From: CADCTM01 sp049671305
Lineage (GTDB): Bacteria; Cyanobacteriota; Cyanobacteriia; Cyanobacteriales; Coleofasciculaceae
Reading direction: 5' to 3'
DNA length: 64,000 nt
Assembly: GCA_049671305.1 (NCBI GenBank)
Contig: JBATUR010000054.1
Span: 1-64,000, forward strand
A model generated the notes under the pieces. That model saw nothing but the letters and a program-made list of their open reading frames with translations, was not told where the DNA came from and searched no databases. This document shows positions 51,619 through 60,110 of the stretch, piece after piece. Within the stretch, counting starts at the first letter, position 1, and every line of letters begins with the position of its first letter. Made by a program: the position numbers and the translations under genes.

Positions 51619-52191
51619 ATGCCTCATAGACGAATTCCACTGCAAATCGGGAACTTTTACCATATCTACAATCGGGGAAACAATTACCAAGCAATTTTTT
51701 TTGAGCGTGAAAACTATCTTTATTTTCTGCGATTAGTGAGGCAATATCTCACAAGCAATGGAGTAGATGTTGTTGCTTACTGTCTCATGCCCAATCATTA
51801 CCATTTCTTGGTTTACCTGAGAGATGAAACCCTGTCTAATGCCATGAAATTGCTCTCATTATCCTACACAAAAGCCATTAATCAGCGCTTCAATCGAGTT
51901 GGGGTATTATTTCAGGGAAGGTTTCAAAGTATCCACGTTGATCAAACCGATTATCTGGTTAATCTTTCACACTATATTCATCTCAATCCAGTGAAAGCAG
52001 GACTGGTGCAGCAGGCAGAGGAATGGGAGTTTTCCAGTTATTTGGAATATGCTGGATTGCGGAAAGGAACGTTACCCAAAACAGAATTACTCGAAACACT
52101 GATTGAGGGAAAATTGACTGATGAGCAGTTTGAAGCAGATTGTCAATTGCCCAATAGCATTGGTTTCAAGCGACTGCTGCTGGATGAGTAG
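51619..52191 (+). CDS. REP-associated tyrosine transposase (RAYT, IS200/IS605-like)
   Basis: 190 residues. The HUH motif is MPNHYHFLV, preceded by HIYNRGNNYQAIFFERENYLYFL. A conserved middle block is SYTKAINQRFNRVGVLFQGRFQS, and the tyrosine region is NLSHYIHLNPVKAGLV. These are the signatures of TnpA-REP proteins, single-copy Y1 transposases that act on REP hairpins, not on an IS of their own. Two copies of the same palindrome lie 39 bp upstream and 11 bp downstream, the arrangement expected of an RAYT with its REP substrates. All catalytic residues appear intact. Confidence 0.9.
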   Translation: MPHRRIPLQIGNFYHIYNRGNNYQAIFFERENYLYFLRLVRQYLTSNGVDVVAYCLMPNHYHFLVYLRDETLSNAMKLLSLSYTKAINQRFNRVGVLFQGRFQSIHVDQTDYLVNLSHYIHLNPVKAGLVQQAEEWEFSSYLEYAGLRKGTLPKTELLETLIEGKLTDEQFEADCQLPNSIGFKRLLLDE

Positions 52192-52202
52192 CCTGGGAAG
52201 TT

Positions 52203-52235
52203 AGATCCCCGACTTCTTTAAGAAGTCGGGGATCT
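52203..52235. repeat. REP-like palindrome, copy 3 (downstream of the RAYT)
   Basis: AGATCCCCGACTTCTT and AAGAAGTCGGGGATCT around a single base; it starts 11 bp after the transposase stop. It is preceded by AAGTT-AG. Confidence 0.9.
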
Positions 52236-52275
52236 TCGGTTATATGCCATTTGACTTGCGAAGTGTTTGAACCTG

Positions 52276-52525
52276 CTATTTTGAACACGAACCTTCCGAT
52301 GGAGGTTGGGCTTTTACAATAATTTCTCGGTAGCCTCTATCCTTGAGAACTTGGCTAAGTAGGTGTTCAACTGTCTTCTCAACGCGATCGCTTGCTGTCT
52401 TGATTAGCCAATTTTGACAAGCCGCTTCCTCAACTTTTTTGATGGCTTCACGCTGGGCTTGCCCTTGCAAATTAACAACGTCAGGACCCCATCTTAAAAA
52501 ACCTCGATCAGACGATGCTAACTAA
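52276..52525 (-). pseudogene. C-terminal fragment of a DUF4230 protein
   Basis: An open stretch without a start codon reads RGFLRWGPDVVNLQGQAQRE, then KKVEEAACQNWLIKTASDRV, and ends VKAQPPSEGSCSK. The GPDV...LQ...AQRxAxxKI...AC pattern and the QPPS ending match the end of cyanobacterial DUF4230 proteins, which normally have a further ~150 residues and a membrane anchor. The 5' part is missing; a stop lies just upstream. It adjoins the RAYT and palindrome. Confidence 0.6.
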
Positions 52526-52856
52526 CTTCAAGTCTCTGCTTGAACTAGCTGTCATATATTATCTCCACTTTGAATAATTAATGTTTTCGGGAAGTCTAAA
52601 TTTAGTATAGACAACTATCCGAAACACAGGCTAACTGGAAAGCTTTCCTCGACTCTTCTAGTTAGAAACGTAGCTTAGATTGATCAAGGAAACTCAACAT
52701 CTTTAGGTTGATTTTTGTAATCTAGCTCTCAAGCTATCATGAGATACGTTAGCGCCCCTTAAGCGATCTGATTGGCAGTAGCGCTTACGCGATCGCTCCC
52801 ACCAAACCCTACAACCAGACGATAGAATAAGTTTGTCGCAGTATTGGTTTTCTGCA

Positions 52857-53459
52857 ATGATCTACACATCGCCTAAGCTACTGACATTTGAAACATTCAT
52901 TGAGCAATACGGCGACAACCCACGCTACGAACTCATCGACGGAGAATTAAGAGATATGGAACCGACAGGGCCTCATGAAGCCGCTGCCGGAAGCCTAGCG
53001 GGTAGAATATACTCTGAAATTCTGCGCTTGAAATTAAACTGGTTAATCCCTAAAAATTGTCTGATTAAGCCTCCAGCCTCTCAAGCAATAGCTTTGCGAC
53101 CTGATGTAATTGTTTTAGATAAAGAAGAACTTAATCACGAACCCCTATGGCAGCAAGAGCCAATTATTTGTAATGGCAACACCGTAAAACTGGTTGTTGA
53201 AGTTGTTAGTACAAACTGGCAAGATGACTACGCCCGTAAAGTGGAAGAATACGCTTTTCTCGGCATTCCAGAATACTGGATTGTTGATTATAAAGGGTTA
53301 GGTGGTATTCAATTCATTGGTAGACCAAAACAGCCAACATTTACTGTTTATCAATTAGTTGGAGATAGCTACGAGCCACGACTATTTCGCTTAGGTGAAA
53401 ATATAGTATCTCGCCTACTTCCAGCATTACAGCTCAAGCTTGATGATGTGATGCCATGA
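52857..53459 (+). CDS. Uma2 family (DUF820) endonuclease-like protein
   Basis: 200 residues from ATG at 52857 (open upstream to a TTG at 52833). The family core is PKLLTFETFIEQYGDNPRYELIDGELRDMEPTGPHEAAAG, ALRPDVIVLDKEEL, VKLVVEVVSTNWQDDYARKVEEYAFLGIPEYWIVDYKG. The Asp and Glu residues of the predicted nuclease site are intact. It is the third of four Uma2 genes and is followed by a convergent one. Confidence 0.9.
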   Translation: MIYTSPKLLTFETFIEQYGDNPRYELIDGELRDMEPTGPHEAAAGSLAGRIYSEILRLKLNWLIPKNCLIKPPASQAIALRPDVIVLDKEELNHEPLWQQEPIICNGNTVKLVVEVVSTNWQDDYARKVEEYAFLGIPEYWIVDYKGLGGIQFIGRPKQPTFTVYQLVGDSYEPRLFRLGENIVSRLLPALQLKLDDVMP

Positions 53460-53532
53460 GATCAGTTTGATAATTCCATAATATAATCAAACAAGATTGA
53501 TCACCTTTGCAAAAAAAAGTGCCGTTCTTACT

Positions 53533-54102
53533 TCAAACACCACCAGGTTTCAACCACCCAAATAACTCCCCAACACTTAACTTTAAATCTGCCATAAATT
53601 CCGGAACTGGCAATAACGACTCCAATTCCAAAAATATCGGTTGTTGATGAGCAGGATAGGCTAAAACTAATTTCTCAGCCGGATCAACCAACCATCCCAT
53701 CTGACAACCAGCATTCAAACAATGCAGAATATTACTTGTTACTTTGGTCTGACTTTGATCAGGAGACAAAATCTCAATTGTCCAGTCTGGTGTCGCTGCA
53801 AAAACATTAGCAATATCACCATCTTCATCTAAAGGAATGCGATTCCAAGTAAAAACAGCAATATCTGGAATGATGGAACGTCCACCAAAGGTACAGCGCA
53901 ATTCTGGAAGAGCTAAAGCTATTTCCGGTTTTTCAACAATATCATTGATAACTGTTAATAACCGACCTTGTAATTTGCTATGTTTTCCTTGCGGCTTCGG
54001 TTTTTGGATAATTTGACCACTGATATATTCACTCGCTGGCTCAGTTTCTGGTAATTGCAAAAAATCTGCCAATGTTAATGATTTGGTCGGAACTTGAACC
54101 AT
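53533..54102 (-). CDS. Uma2 family (DUF820) endonuclease-like protein
   Basis: 189 residues from ATG at 54102; a frame extension to 54165 overlaps the upstream gene and is not family-like. Key segments: LTLADFLQLPETEPASEYISGQIIQKPKPQGKHS, IIPDIAVFTWNRIP, TPDWTIEILSPDQSQTKVTSNILHCLNAGCQMGWLVDPAEK. It belongs to a different Uma2 subtype from its convergent neighbour. The hypothetical gene upstream on the same strand ends 46 bp away. Confidence 0.9.
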   Translation of the reverse strand: MVQVPTKSLTLADFLQLPETEPASEYISGQIIQKPKPQGKHSKLQGRLLTVINDIVEKPEIALALPELRCTFGGRSIIPDIAVFTWNRIPLDEDGDIANVFAATPDWTIEILSPDQSQTKVTSNILHCLNAGCQMGWLVDPAEKLVLAYPAHQQPIFLELESLLPVPEFMADLKLSVGELFGWLKPGGV

Positions 54103-54148
54103 AATTTTATGTTTTAATATTGATTGACAGTTATAGTTGCCCAAACCT

Positions 54149-54727
54149 CTAATCAGGCATAGCAAATCCTGTACGAGGATCGCGAATATATAAGCCCAAA
54201 ACTAACGAATTCATCACCATATCCCAGACTGGAGTTAATTGCTCTGCTTGGTCTGCCCAATAGTCAAAGGTAATCAAGCACTGCACTCCTGAACCCAACC
54301 CGATACAAATTCTTGAATAAGCTTCGCGCTCTTCTTCTTGAGTGTCAATAAATTTGATTTGAGCCCAAACATAGCGGGCAGTTTGACGTTTGAATTGAAT
54401 AATTTCGCCTTTTTCAATGACATTTCTTGTCTCTTCTTTCAGCGTATGCTTAATCAGCCTCAATATTGGAAAATCTGCCCAATTTCCAGGTGGTAATAAA
54501 TTAAAAGAAGCTTCTAAGCGAGCATCATCATTTGGGGGCTTTTTGTCAAGAAAACGAAATGATTTGATATCCGGTTCAAAATGCCAATCTTCGGGGACAT
54601 CGAAGCGCAAAGCACCTCGCCCTGCTACGAAAATGCGAGTTCCTGGTGCTGAGTCCCAGTTGTGGTTTTCTTTTAGCTCTAAGGTTTCTTTCAGCCATTT
54701 GAGATTGTGCTTTTTCTTCTTAGACAT
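54149..54727 (-). CDS. Hypothetical protein, 192 residues
   Basis: The start is placed at ATG 54727 (MSKKKKHNLKWLKETLELK); an ATG at 54736 is also possible. No signal or membrane segment is present. Landmarks are GTRIFVAGRGALRFDVPEDWHF and LNLLPPGNWADFPI-like text, then VWAQIKFIDTQEEEREAYSRICIGLGSGVQCLITFDYW. The beta-rich pattern and the phrase PEDWHFEPD suggest a single alpha/beta domain of the kind found in secreted or immunity-like proteins, but I do not recognise a family. Confidence 0.68.
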   Translation of the reverse strand: MSKKKKHNLKWLKETLELKENHNWDSAPGTRIFVAGRGALRFDVPEDWHFEPDIKSFRFLDKKPPNDDARLEASFNLLPPGNWADFPILRLIKHTLKEETRNVIEKGEIIQFKRQTARYVWAQIKFIDTQEEEREAYSRICIGLGSGVQCLITFDYWADQAEQLTPVWDMVMNSLVLGLYIRDPRTGFAMPD

Positions 54728-54856
54728 AGCCACCAAGAGAATTTACATCTCTTTTATTTTGCAATAATTCTGTCTATCTGAGCCAAATTAGCGATCGCTT
54801 CAACTGCTACAAGACTTTTTGGGATTAAATCTTCCCAAATCAAGAATAAAATGCGC

Positions 54857-55093
54857 TTATCGAATTTCCACAGTTAAGGTCAAATTGCTCATCCCCCAAA
54901 CCGCGAAGAATTGCTGAAATAACACTTCACTGGCTAACCTCATATCCCCGTCTGCATCAACAATTCCGCCCTCAATTATATGTCCGCCATCGGTTTGCAA
55001 ATCTAGCCGCAATTCGCCATTATCTTGCTTATGTAGAATCAAGCTACCTCTAGCTAAAACTTGCCCCGCCCGACTATTAATTGCACACCGCAT
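54857..55093 (-). CDS. Hypothetical protein, 78 residues
   Basis: A small beta-rich protein (CAINSRAGQVLARGSLILHK, then LQTDGGHIIEGGIVDADGDM, then WGMSNLTLTVEIR). No signal peptide. Codon use looks ordinary and the start ATG is at 55093. It lies alone between the preceding gene and the TPR gene. Family not recognised. Confidence 0.55.
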   Translation of the reverse strand: MRCAINSRAGQVLARGSLILHKQDNGELRLDLQTDGGHIIEGGIVDADGDMRLASEVLFQQFFAVWGMSNLTLTVEIR

Positions 55094-55170
55094 TTTTTAC
55101 ATTTCTCCTGCTTTCTTGAAATTAAAACGAGTTATACACTTAAATTAAAGATGCCACTCTGTCTGCATTT

Positions 55171-55551
55171 ATGAAACCGATTTATTTACTTGGACTGACG
55201 ACGCTCCTGATTAGTCAAACTGCTTTGAGTCAGGCTGAGGCTTATCCAATCTCTGCAACCCCTAGAATACGCTATCTTGCCAAAATTTCGGCTCAAGATT
55301 TGGTCAATCGAGCGATTGCCAGGGCTCAAAGCAGTGATAATCAAGGTGCGATCGCCGATTTGACGGCAGCAATTGAGATGGATAAAGATTTAGCTGTAGC
55401 TTACCACTATCGGGGCATCGTGCGGGTGGCAATGGGGGATAAACCAGGAGCGATCGCAGATTTCCAAAGTGCAGCGCTGTTGTTTCAGAAACAAGGCAAA
55501 ATGAATGATTACCAAATTTCGGTTAATGCGATCGCTTATCTTCAGCGTTAG
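55171..55551 (+). CDS. Exported TPR protein
   Basis: 126 residues with a signal peptide (MKPIYLLGLTTLLISQTALS) and two tetratricopeptide repeats at about 45-110 (AIARAQSSDNQGAIADLTAAIEMD and AYHYRGIVRVAMGDKPGAIADF). TPRs bind other proteins; the size suggests a small periplasmic adaptor. Several HIP1 sites interrupt the coding sequence. The stop at 55551 is two bases before copy 4 of the REP-like palindrome. Confidence 0.85.
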   Translation: MKPIYLLGLTTLLISQTALSQAEAYPISATPRIRYLAKISAQDLVNRAIARAQSSDNQGAIADLTAAIEMDKDLAVAYHYRGIVRVAMGDKPGAIADFQSAALLFQKQGKMNDYQISVNAIAYLQR

Positions 55552-55553
55552 AC

Positions 55554-55587
55554 AGATCCCCGACTTCTTCTGTGAAGTCGGGGATCT
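55554..55587. repeat. REP-like palindrome, copy 4 (after the TPR gene)
   Basis: AGATCCCCGACTTC and GAAGTCGGGGATCT around a TTCTGT-type loop, the same loop as the copy after pgk. It lies between convergent genes (TPR and XRE regulator). Confidence 0.88.
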
Positions 55588-55594
55588 AGTTTCG

Positions 55595-55837
55595 CTAATG
55601 CTTCGGTGGTCCAAACTCATCGGGCAATTCCTCAATACTCTTGCCAAATACCTGACACAGCGCCTTCATCTGAGGCACAGTCAACATTGCAGGCGCTCCT
55701 CTTTCCCATCGGCTAATCGTTGCCACTGCTACACCAATCCTAGTTGCTAGCTCCTGTTGAGAAAGTCCCGCCTCTTCTCTAAGTTTCTTCAACGGAGACT
55801 GATTTTCCTCTAAATTAGAGTTGTTTTTTTTTACCAC
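55595..55837 (-). CDS. XRE-family HTH regulator
   Basis: About 80 residues. LKKLREEAGLSQQELATRIGVAVATISRWERG is a textbook Cro/cI helix-turn-helix, followed by VPQMKALCQVFGKSIEELPDEFG. Possible starts are GTG at 55837 or TTG at 55843; neither has a clear ribosome site. It is divergent from two small genes (56135 onward). Direct repeats and a -10-like box lie just upstream, so it probably autoregulates and controls them. Confidence 0.85.
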   Translation of the reverse strand: MVKKNNSNLEENQSPLKKLREEAGLSQQELATRIGVAVATISRWERGAPAMLTVPQMKALCQVFGKSIEELPDEFGPPKH

Positions 55838-55850
55838 AATCAAAAATGCG

Positions 55851-55886
55851 ACTTTGACTTGCTACTTTGACTAGTCGATGTATAAT
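55851..55886. promoter_or_regulatory. Direct repeat and promoter between the XRE gene and the divergent small genes
   Basis: ACTTTGACT occurs at 55851-55859 and again at 55864-55872, 13 bp apart. TTGCTA (55859-55864), a 16-bp gap and TATAAT (55881-55886) make a good plus-strand promoter overlapping the repeats. A repressor binding there would block it, as expected of a small XRE switch. Confidence 0.55.
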
Positions 55887-56134
55887 AAAAAGGACACTAA
55901 AACAGAAAGGAATTCCTGAAAGCCGCCACTAGACTAGTTCGGTGCTTTCTTAAATGCCTGCTGCCTTATTCAGTGTCTTACATAAACCGTCATCACACCA
56001 CAACCATCTAGAAAAATCCTCTATTTGGTTGCCAAATTCACCTGTTGCGAATTACGTGCAAACCCGTGCGTCATCGCAGATTCCATGTGCCTACTTACGC
56101 CGCCAACGAGTTTTGTAACTACCAGGAGTGCAAT

Positions 56135-56326
56135 ATGACCTACAATACTCAACTGTTTCCTTGGTGTATTATTCGCCCTCAATCAAACATGAAGCAAAAA
56201 ATAGTCGCCCGCTTTCGTCGGCGTAGCGATGCCGAAGCCCACTTGCAAATTCTTAAGCAACTACTACCCACAACCACACACACCATCATCTTTGACATCA
56301 CACTAGACACAGACGAAACCAAATAA
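56135..56326 (+). CDS. Small hypothetical protein, 63 residues
   Basis: The start ATG at 56135 has AGGAG eight bases upstream; the open frame to 56045 is not credible. The product (MTYNTQLFPWCIIRPQSN, then KIVARFRRRSDAEAHLQILKQLLP) is basic with a probable helix. Its stop overlaps the next start by one base (TAATG), so both are translated together. Family not recognised. Confidence 0.62.
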   Translation: MTYNTQLFPWCIIRPQSNMKQKIVARFRRRSDAEAHLQILKQLLPTTTHTIIFDITLDTDETK

Positions 56327-56691
56327 TGACCAGCATCTTCCATCGCATTCGACCAGCTCAAAAGTTTAATTTCAACGCCCGTCACATTGCCCACATCCTC
56401 AAAATCCGCCATTTGTTTATAGTGAAAATAGAACGCTGGGCATACGTTATGTTTGTCCATCGCCGCGACAAAGGCGGGCAATTTGTCAGCTATCGTCAAC
56501 TAAATCGCTGGGTAACTGCGATCGCTCACATGATCCAAATCAGCCCCACTCTAGAAGACCTCCGACAAATTGGACAAGGACTACACCAAGAAACCGTACA
56601 ATTTGAAGACCGCTACAGCGAATCTACCCTAGACTATCTACGGCAACTTTGGGCAGAACGCCGAGAATTCCTCAGAAGCTCATTAGAATGA
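56326..56691 (+). CDS. Hypothetical protein, 121 residues
   Basis: The gene is coupled to the preceding one. The product is basic and helical (IRPAQKFNFNARHIAHILKI, YVMFVHRRDKGGQFVSYRQL, then a Glu-rich end WAERREFLRSSLE). It resembles small proteins of plasmid or phage origin in general character only. It ends about 95 bp before rpsD and may share a role with the XRE regulator and the small upstream gene. Confidence 0.6.
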   Translation: MTSIFHRIRPAQKFNFNARHIAHILKIRHLFIVKIERWAYVMFVHRRDKGGQFVSYRQLNRWVTAIAHMIQISPTLEDLRQIGQGLHQETVQFEDRYSESTLDYLRQLWAERREFLRSSLE

Positions 56692-56787
56692 ATAAGAACC
56701 AACTAACCTTTAAACTACATAACATCTCTGGTGTAGAATTAGAGTTTTGGGTCAAGATTTAACTAGTCAGGAGATCGAGGAAGTTAT

Positions 56788-57396
56788 ATGTCGCGATATC
56801 GAGGTCCGCGTCTGCGGATTGTGCGCCGTCTAGGCGATTTGCCAGGTTTGACGCGCAAAACGGCAAGACGTGCCTACCCACCAGGTATGCATGGTCAAGC
56901 CCGTAAAAAGAAGTCAGAGTACTGCATCCGACTCGAAGAAAAGCAGAAACTGCGCTTCAACTATGGCATTACAGAAAAGCAATTGCTGCGTTATGTCCGT
57001 AAAGCACGTCGTGCCACGGGTTCAACTGGTCAATCTTTGCTGCAAATGTTGGAAATGCGACTGGATAACACCGTCTTCCGTATGGGAATGGCAGGCACTA
57101 TCCCAGCAGCACGGCAGTTGGTGAATCACGGTCATGTAACTGTTAACGGTAAGGTAGTTGATATTGCAAGCTATCAGTGCCGTGCTGGTGAAATTATCGG
57201 CGTTAAAGACCGCGAACCCTCCAAGCGCTTGGTACAACAAAACCTAGAATTCCCAGGACTCGCCAACCTGCCTAGCCATTTGGAGTTTGACAAAAACAAC
57301 CTCACTGGCAAAGTCAATGGTGTAGTTGATCGCGAATGGGTGGCACTACAAATTAACGAACTGCTGGTGGTTGAGTACTACTCACGACAAGCTTAA
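56788..57396 (+). CDS. rpsD: 30S ribosomal protein S4
   Basis: 202 residues. SRYRGPRLRIVRRLGDLPGLTRKTARRAYPPGMHG, EKQKLRFNYGITEKQLLRYVRKA and the S4 RNA-binding domain LEMRLDNTVFRMGMAGTIPAARQLVNHGHVTVNGKVV are conserved and of normal length. S4 initiates small-subunit assembly by binding 16S rRNA. The start ATG at 56788 has GGAG/GAGG upstream. As usual in cyanobacteria it is not in the main ribosomal operon. Confidence 0.98.
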   Translation: MSRYRGPRLRIVRRLGDLPGLTRKTARRAYPPGMHGQARKKKSEYCIRLEEKQKLRFNYGITEKQLLRYVRKARRATGSTGQSLLQMLEMRLDNTVFRMGMAGTIPAARQLVNHGHVTVNGKVVDIASYQCRAGEIIGVKDREPSKRLVQQNLEFPGLANLPSHLEFDKNNLTGKVNGVVDREWVALQINELLVVEYYSRQA

Positions 57397-57411
57397 GTTA
57401 TTGGTATATTG

Positions 57412-57441
57412 GTCATTAGTCACTGATTAACGACTAATGAC
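57412..57441. terminator. Hairpin between convergent rpsD and moaA
   Basis: GTCATTAGTC and GACTAATGAC form a 10-bp stem with a 10-nt loop; the right arm runs into the moaA stop codon. It has no T-run but is placed as a two-way terminator. Confidence 0.55.
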
Positions 57442-58427
57442 TAGCCGCCAATTTGTGACATGGTACGGCTATAGTTGCCCAGGGTTCCTGAATCTCGCTC
57501 TTTATAGTTGATTTCCGGCTTCAGCAGCAGTAGTTGACTAACTTGCTCTCTCAACTGGGATGTCTCAACACCGTTGCGTAGGGCGCTTTTTAGGTCAATC
57601 TGACCACTTTCATTGAGCAGGCAGGGGCGCAACCAACCATCTGCAGATAGGCGCATTCGGTTACAGCGATCGCAAAAACACTCTGACATCTGACTGATAA
57701 ACCCTAAAGTTCCCTTTGCCCCTGGAATTTGAAATACATCAGCCGGTCCATTACCTCGGATTGTTGATTCCTTTAAACCATAAGCCTCACGGATATTTTG
57801 CCGTAATTCTTCTGAAGGTATCCAAGCCCTTTCGCCAAACAACTCAGCATTGCCAATGGGCATAAATTCAATAAACCTGACGTGCCAATTACGTTCAATT
57901 GTCAAGGCAGCTAAGTCTAGTACCTCTTGGTCATTTACTCCCGGAATCACCACCACATTGAGCTTGAGCGGGTCAAAACCGACTTGGTACGCTGATTTGA
58001 TCCCTTCCCAAGTTTGCTGCCAACGTGAACGACCTCGGTTGCCGATAATTTTGTCAAAGGTTTCTGGTTGAAGTGAGTCGAGGCTGATATTGATGCGTCG
58101 CAAACCTGCATCATAGAGGTTTTGTGCCAAGGGTGCGAGGAGATAGGCGTTTGTCGTCATTGCCAAGTCTTGGGTTTCGGGCAAAGATGCGATCGCTTTT
58201 ACCAATTCAACCACACCAGGACGCAATAAAGGCTCCCCGCCTGTCAGCCGAAACTTTCTAAATCCTACCGGAATAAAGACGAATTGCAGCAAAGTCAGCA
58301 ACTCTTCATTAGTCAACAATTCCTGACGCAGCAGATAGTCTAGCTCTGCTCCTTCCGGCATACAATATTGACACCGAAAATTACAGCGATCAATAAGGCT
58401 GATACGAAGATAGTCTACCTGATTCAT
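57441..58427 (-). CDS. moaA: GTP 3',8-cyclase MoaA (molybdenum cofactor synthesis)
   Basis: 328 residues from ATG at 58427, just after AAGGAG; a TTG at 58451 is also in frame. It is a radical-SAM enzyme: the first cluster motif is RCNFRCQYC (CX3CX2C), with GGEPLL for SAM binding. The second cluster in the C-terminus is SECFCDRCNRMRLSADGWLRPCL. It catalyses the first step from GTP to cyclic pyranopterin. No other moa genes adjoin it. Confidence 0.95.
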   Translation of the reverse strand: MNQVDYLRISLIDRCNFRCQYCMPEGAELDYLLRQELLTNEELLTLLQFVFIPVGFRKFRLTGGEPLLRPGVVELVKAIASLPETQDLAMTTNAYLLAPLAQNLYDAGLRRINISLDSLQPETFDKIIGNRGRSRWQQTWEGIKSAYQVGFDPLKLNVVVIPGVNDQEVLDLAALTIERNWHVRFIEFMPIGNAELFGERAWIPSEELRQNIREAYGLKESTIRGNGPADVFQIPGAKGTLGFISQMSECFCDRCNRMRLSADGWLRPCLLNESGQIDLKSALRNGVETSQLREQVSQLLLLKPEINYKERDSGTLGNYSRTMSQIGG

Positions 58428-58550
58428 CATCTCCTTGAGGTTAGTGGGCAAGAGTTTGGCTAATTTGATTAAGGATTGAATTGCCGAACAATCCTCAATC
58501 TACATCTCTACTCCCTACTTCCTATCTTAACGGGCAAATATTTGAAGCCC

Positions 58551-60110
58551 TCATCGACGTAACCAACTTACCTGCTTATTTTCATTAGATGGTGTCAATG
58601 AACAACAATCACAAGTATCATGGTTTTGCGGCAGTGGAATTTCAATCACAAACTCAGTACCTTTACCGGGCATTGACTCACATCGCAGCGAACCTTTATG
58701 CTTTTCTACAACAATTTGACTGCTAATAGATAAGCCCAGTCCTGTTCCTTTGCCTATAGGTTTCGTTGTAAAAAATGGCTCAAATAAGCGTGATCTTATT
58801 TCCTCGCTCATACCTAAACCATTATCACTAATCCGAATTGTCGCTTGATTTTGTTTTGATTCGGTGCGAATGACAATTTTGCTAGGATGATTAATAATTT
58901 CTTGCTTAGAACGCTGGCTATTAGATTCATTAAGGGCATCAATAGCATTACTAATAATATTCATAAATACTTGATTGAGTTGTCCGGCGTAGCACTCCAC
59001 AAGGGGCAACTCACCGTACTCTTTGATGATCTCAATATGGGAAAGTCCAGCTTCTCCTTTGAGTCGATTTTTCAAAATTAAAAGTGTACAATCAAGTCCT
59101 TCATGTATATTTACTGCCTTCATTTCTGTAGCTTCTAGGCGAGAGAAATTGCGTAAATTTAAGACAATTTGAGAAATTCTTTCTGCTCCAATTTTCATTG
59201 AAGATAAGACATCAGGTAAATCTTGTCTCAAAAATTCTAGATCGATCGCTTCAATTTGTTCTTGAATTTTCAGACTAGGATTAGGATTATCTTGTTGATA
59301 CAAATCCAACAAACTCAGCAAGTCATGGACGTAGCTGCAGGCGTGGTGGAGATTTCCAGAGATGAAGTTGACGGGGTTATTGATTTCGTGAGCGACACCT
59401 GCTACTAATTGACCTAAGCCAGAAATTTTTTCAGTTTGAATAAGCTGAGATTGAGTTTGTTGTAACTCATCTACGGTTTTTTCCAGTTGTTGGGCTTGCT
59501 TTTGGGCAATGATGGTGGCACTACAAGCTTGTTCATAGAGTGCTGCTTGGTTGATGTCTATGGCTAATTGGTCACTATCACTTTCTTGATGATATTGGTT
59601 GACAACGGTATCTAAGGCTGATACAAGCTCGTTGGAAGCTGCTGCCAAAATATATTGCAGATGAGGATTAGAAAATGTAAGTTCAGTTTTGGAATGCACT
59701 ATGGCTTTGACTTCGGCAATGTAGCGACGCATTTGCTGGTCTAAGTTGAGTGGTGGCTCAAAGTACATTTTTTTGACAATATCTGACAATGTACCTCCCA
59801 GATTCAGACTGCTGTCTCCGTAGAGCAACCCGTTGTGGGACTTTTCCATCAGCTCAATAGCGTCTTTCAAACTAGAACGTAATTGTTCTTGCTCGAATTC
59901 GTCTGAAGAATATACCAGTCGCATCGATAAAAATGCTGTGCGTTGGGACAGCATACGTTGACGGCCACTGACATTAACGACGGCGGCACTACTTTGGCGA
60001 ACAGTGTGGATTTGATTGAGATCGAAGTAGTTGGTAAGACTCAACACGGGTAGTAGTTCCAGATGAAAATAAAACCTATCTGTTTGACAGTCGCTTGTGA
60101 CTTCACCCAT
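58551..60110 (-). CDS. Soluble histidine kinase with PilJ-type sensor domain
   Basis: 519 residues. Residues ~35-170 contain NVSGRQRMLSQRTAFLSMRLV and resemble the PilJ/NIT-like four-helix sensor, here without transmembrane helices. A coiled coil follows (~185-230), then HisKA with His241 (GVAHEINNPVNFISGNL) and a HATPase domain with N box (FMNIISNAIDAL), G1 (DNGLGM) and G2 (GKGTGLGLSIS). The tail is Cys-rich (HDTCDCCSL). No response-regulator gene is adjacent. The signal is unknown; family members bind small ligands or report cell-surface state. Confidence 0.85.
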   Translation of the reverse strand: MGEVTSDCQTDRFYFHLELLPVLSLTNYFDLNQIHTVRQSSAAVVNVSGRQRMLSQRTAFLSMRLVYSSDEFEQEQLRSSLKDAIELMEKSHNGLLYGDSSLNLGGTLSDIVKKMYFEPPLNLDQQMRRYIAEVKAIVHSKTELTFSNPHLQYILAAASNELVSALDTVVNQYHQESDSDQLAIDINQAALYEQACSATIIAQKQAQQLEKTVDELQQTQSQLIQTEKISGLGQLVAGVAHEINNPVNFISGNLHHACSYVHDLLSLLDLYQQDNPNPSLKIQEQIEAIDLEFLRQDLPDVLSSMKIGAERISQIVLNLRNFSRLEATEMKAVNIHEGLDCTLLILKNRLKGEAGLSHIEIIKEYGELPLVECYAGQLNQVFMNIISNAIDALNESNSQRSKQEIINHPSKIVIRTESKQNQATIRISDNGLGMSEEIRSRLFEPFFTTKPIGKGTGLGLSISSQIVVEKHKGSLRCESMPGKGTEFVIEIPLPQNHDTCDCCSLTPSNENKQVSWLRR

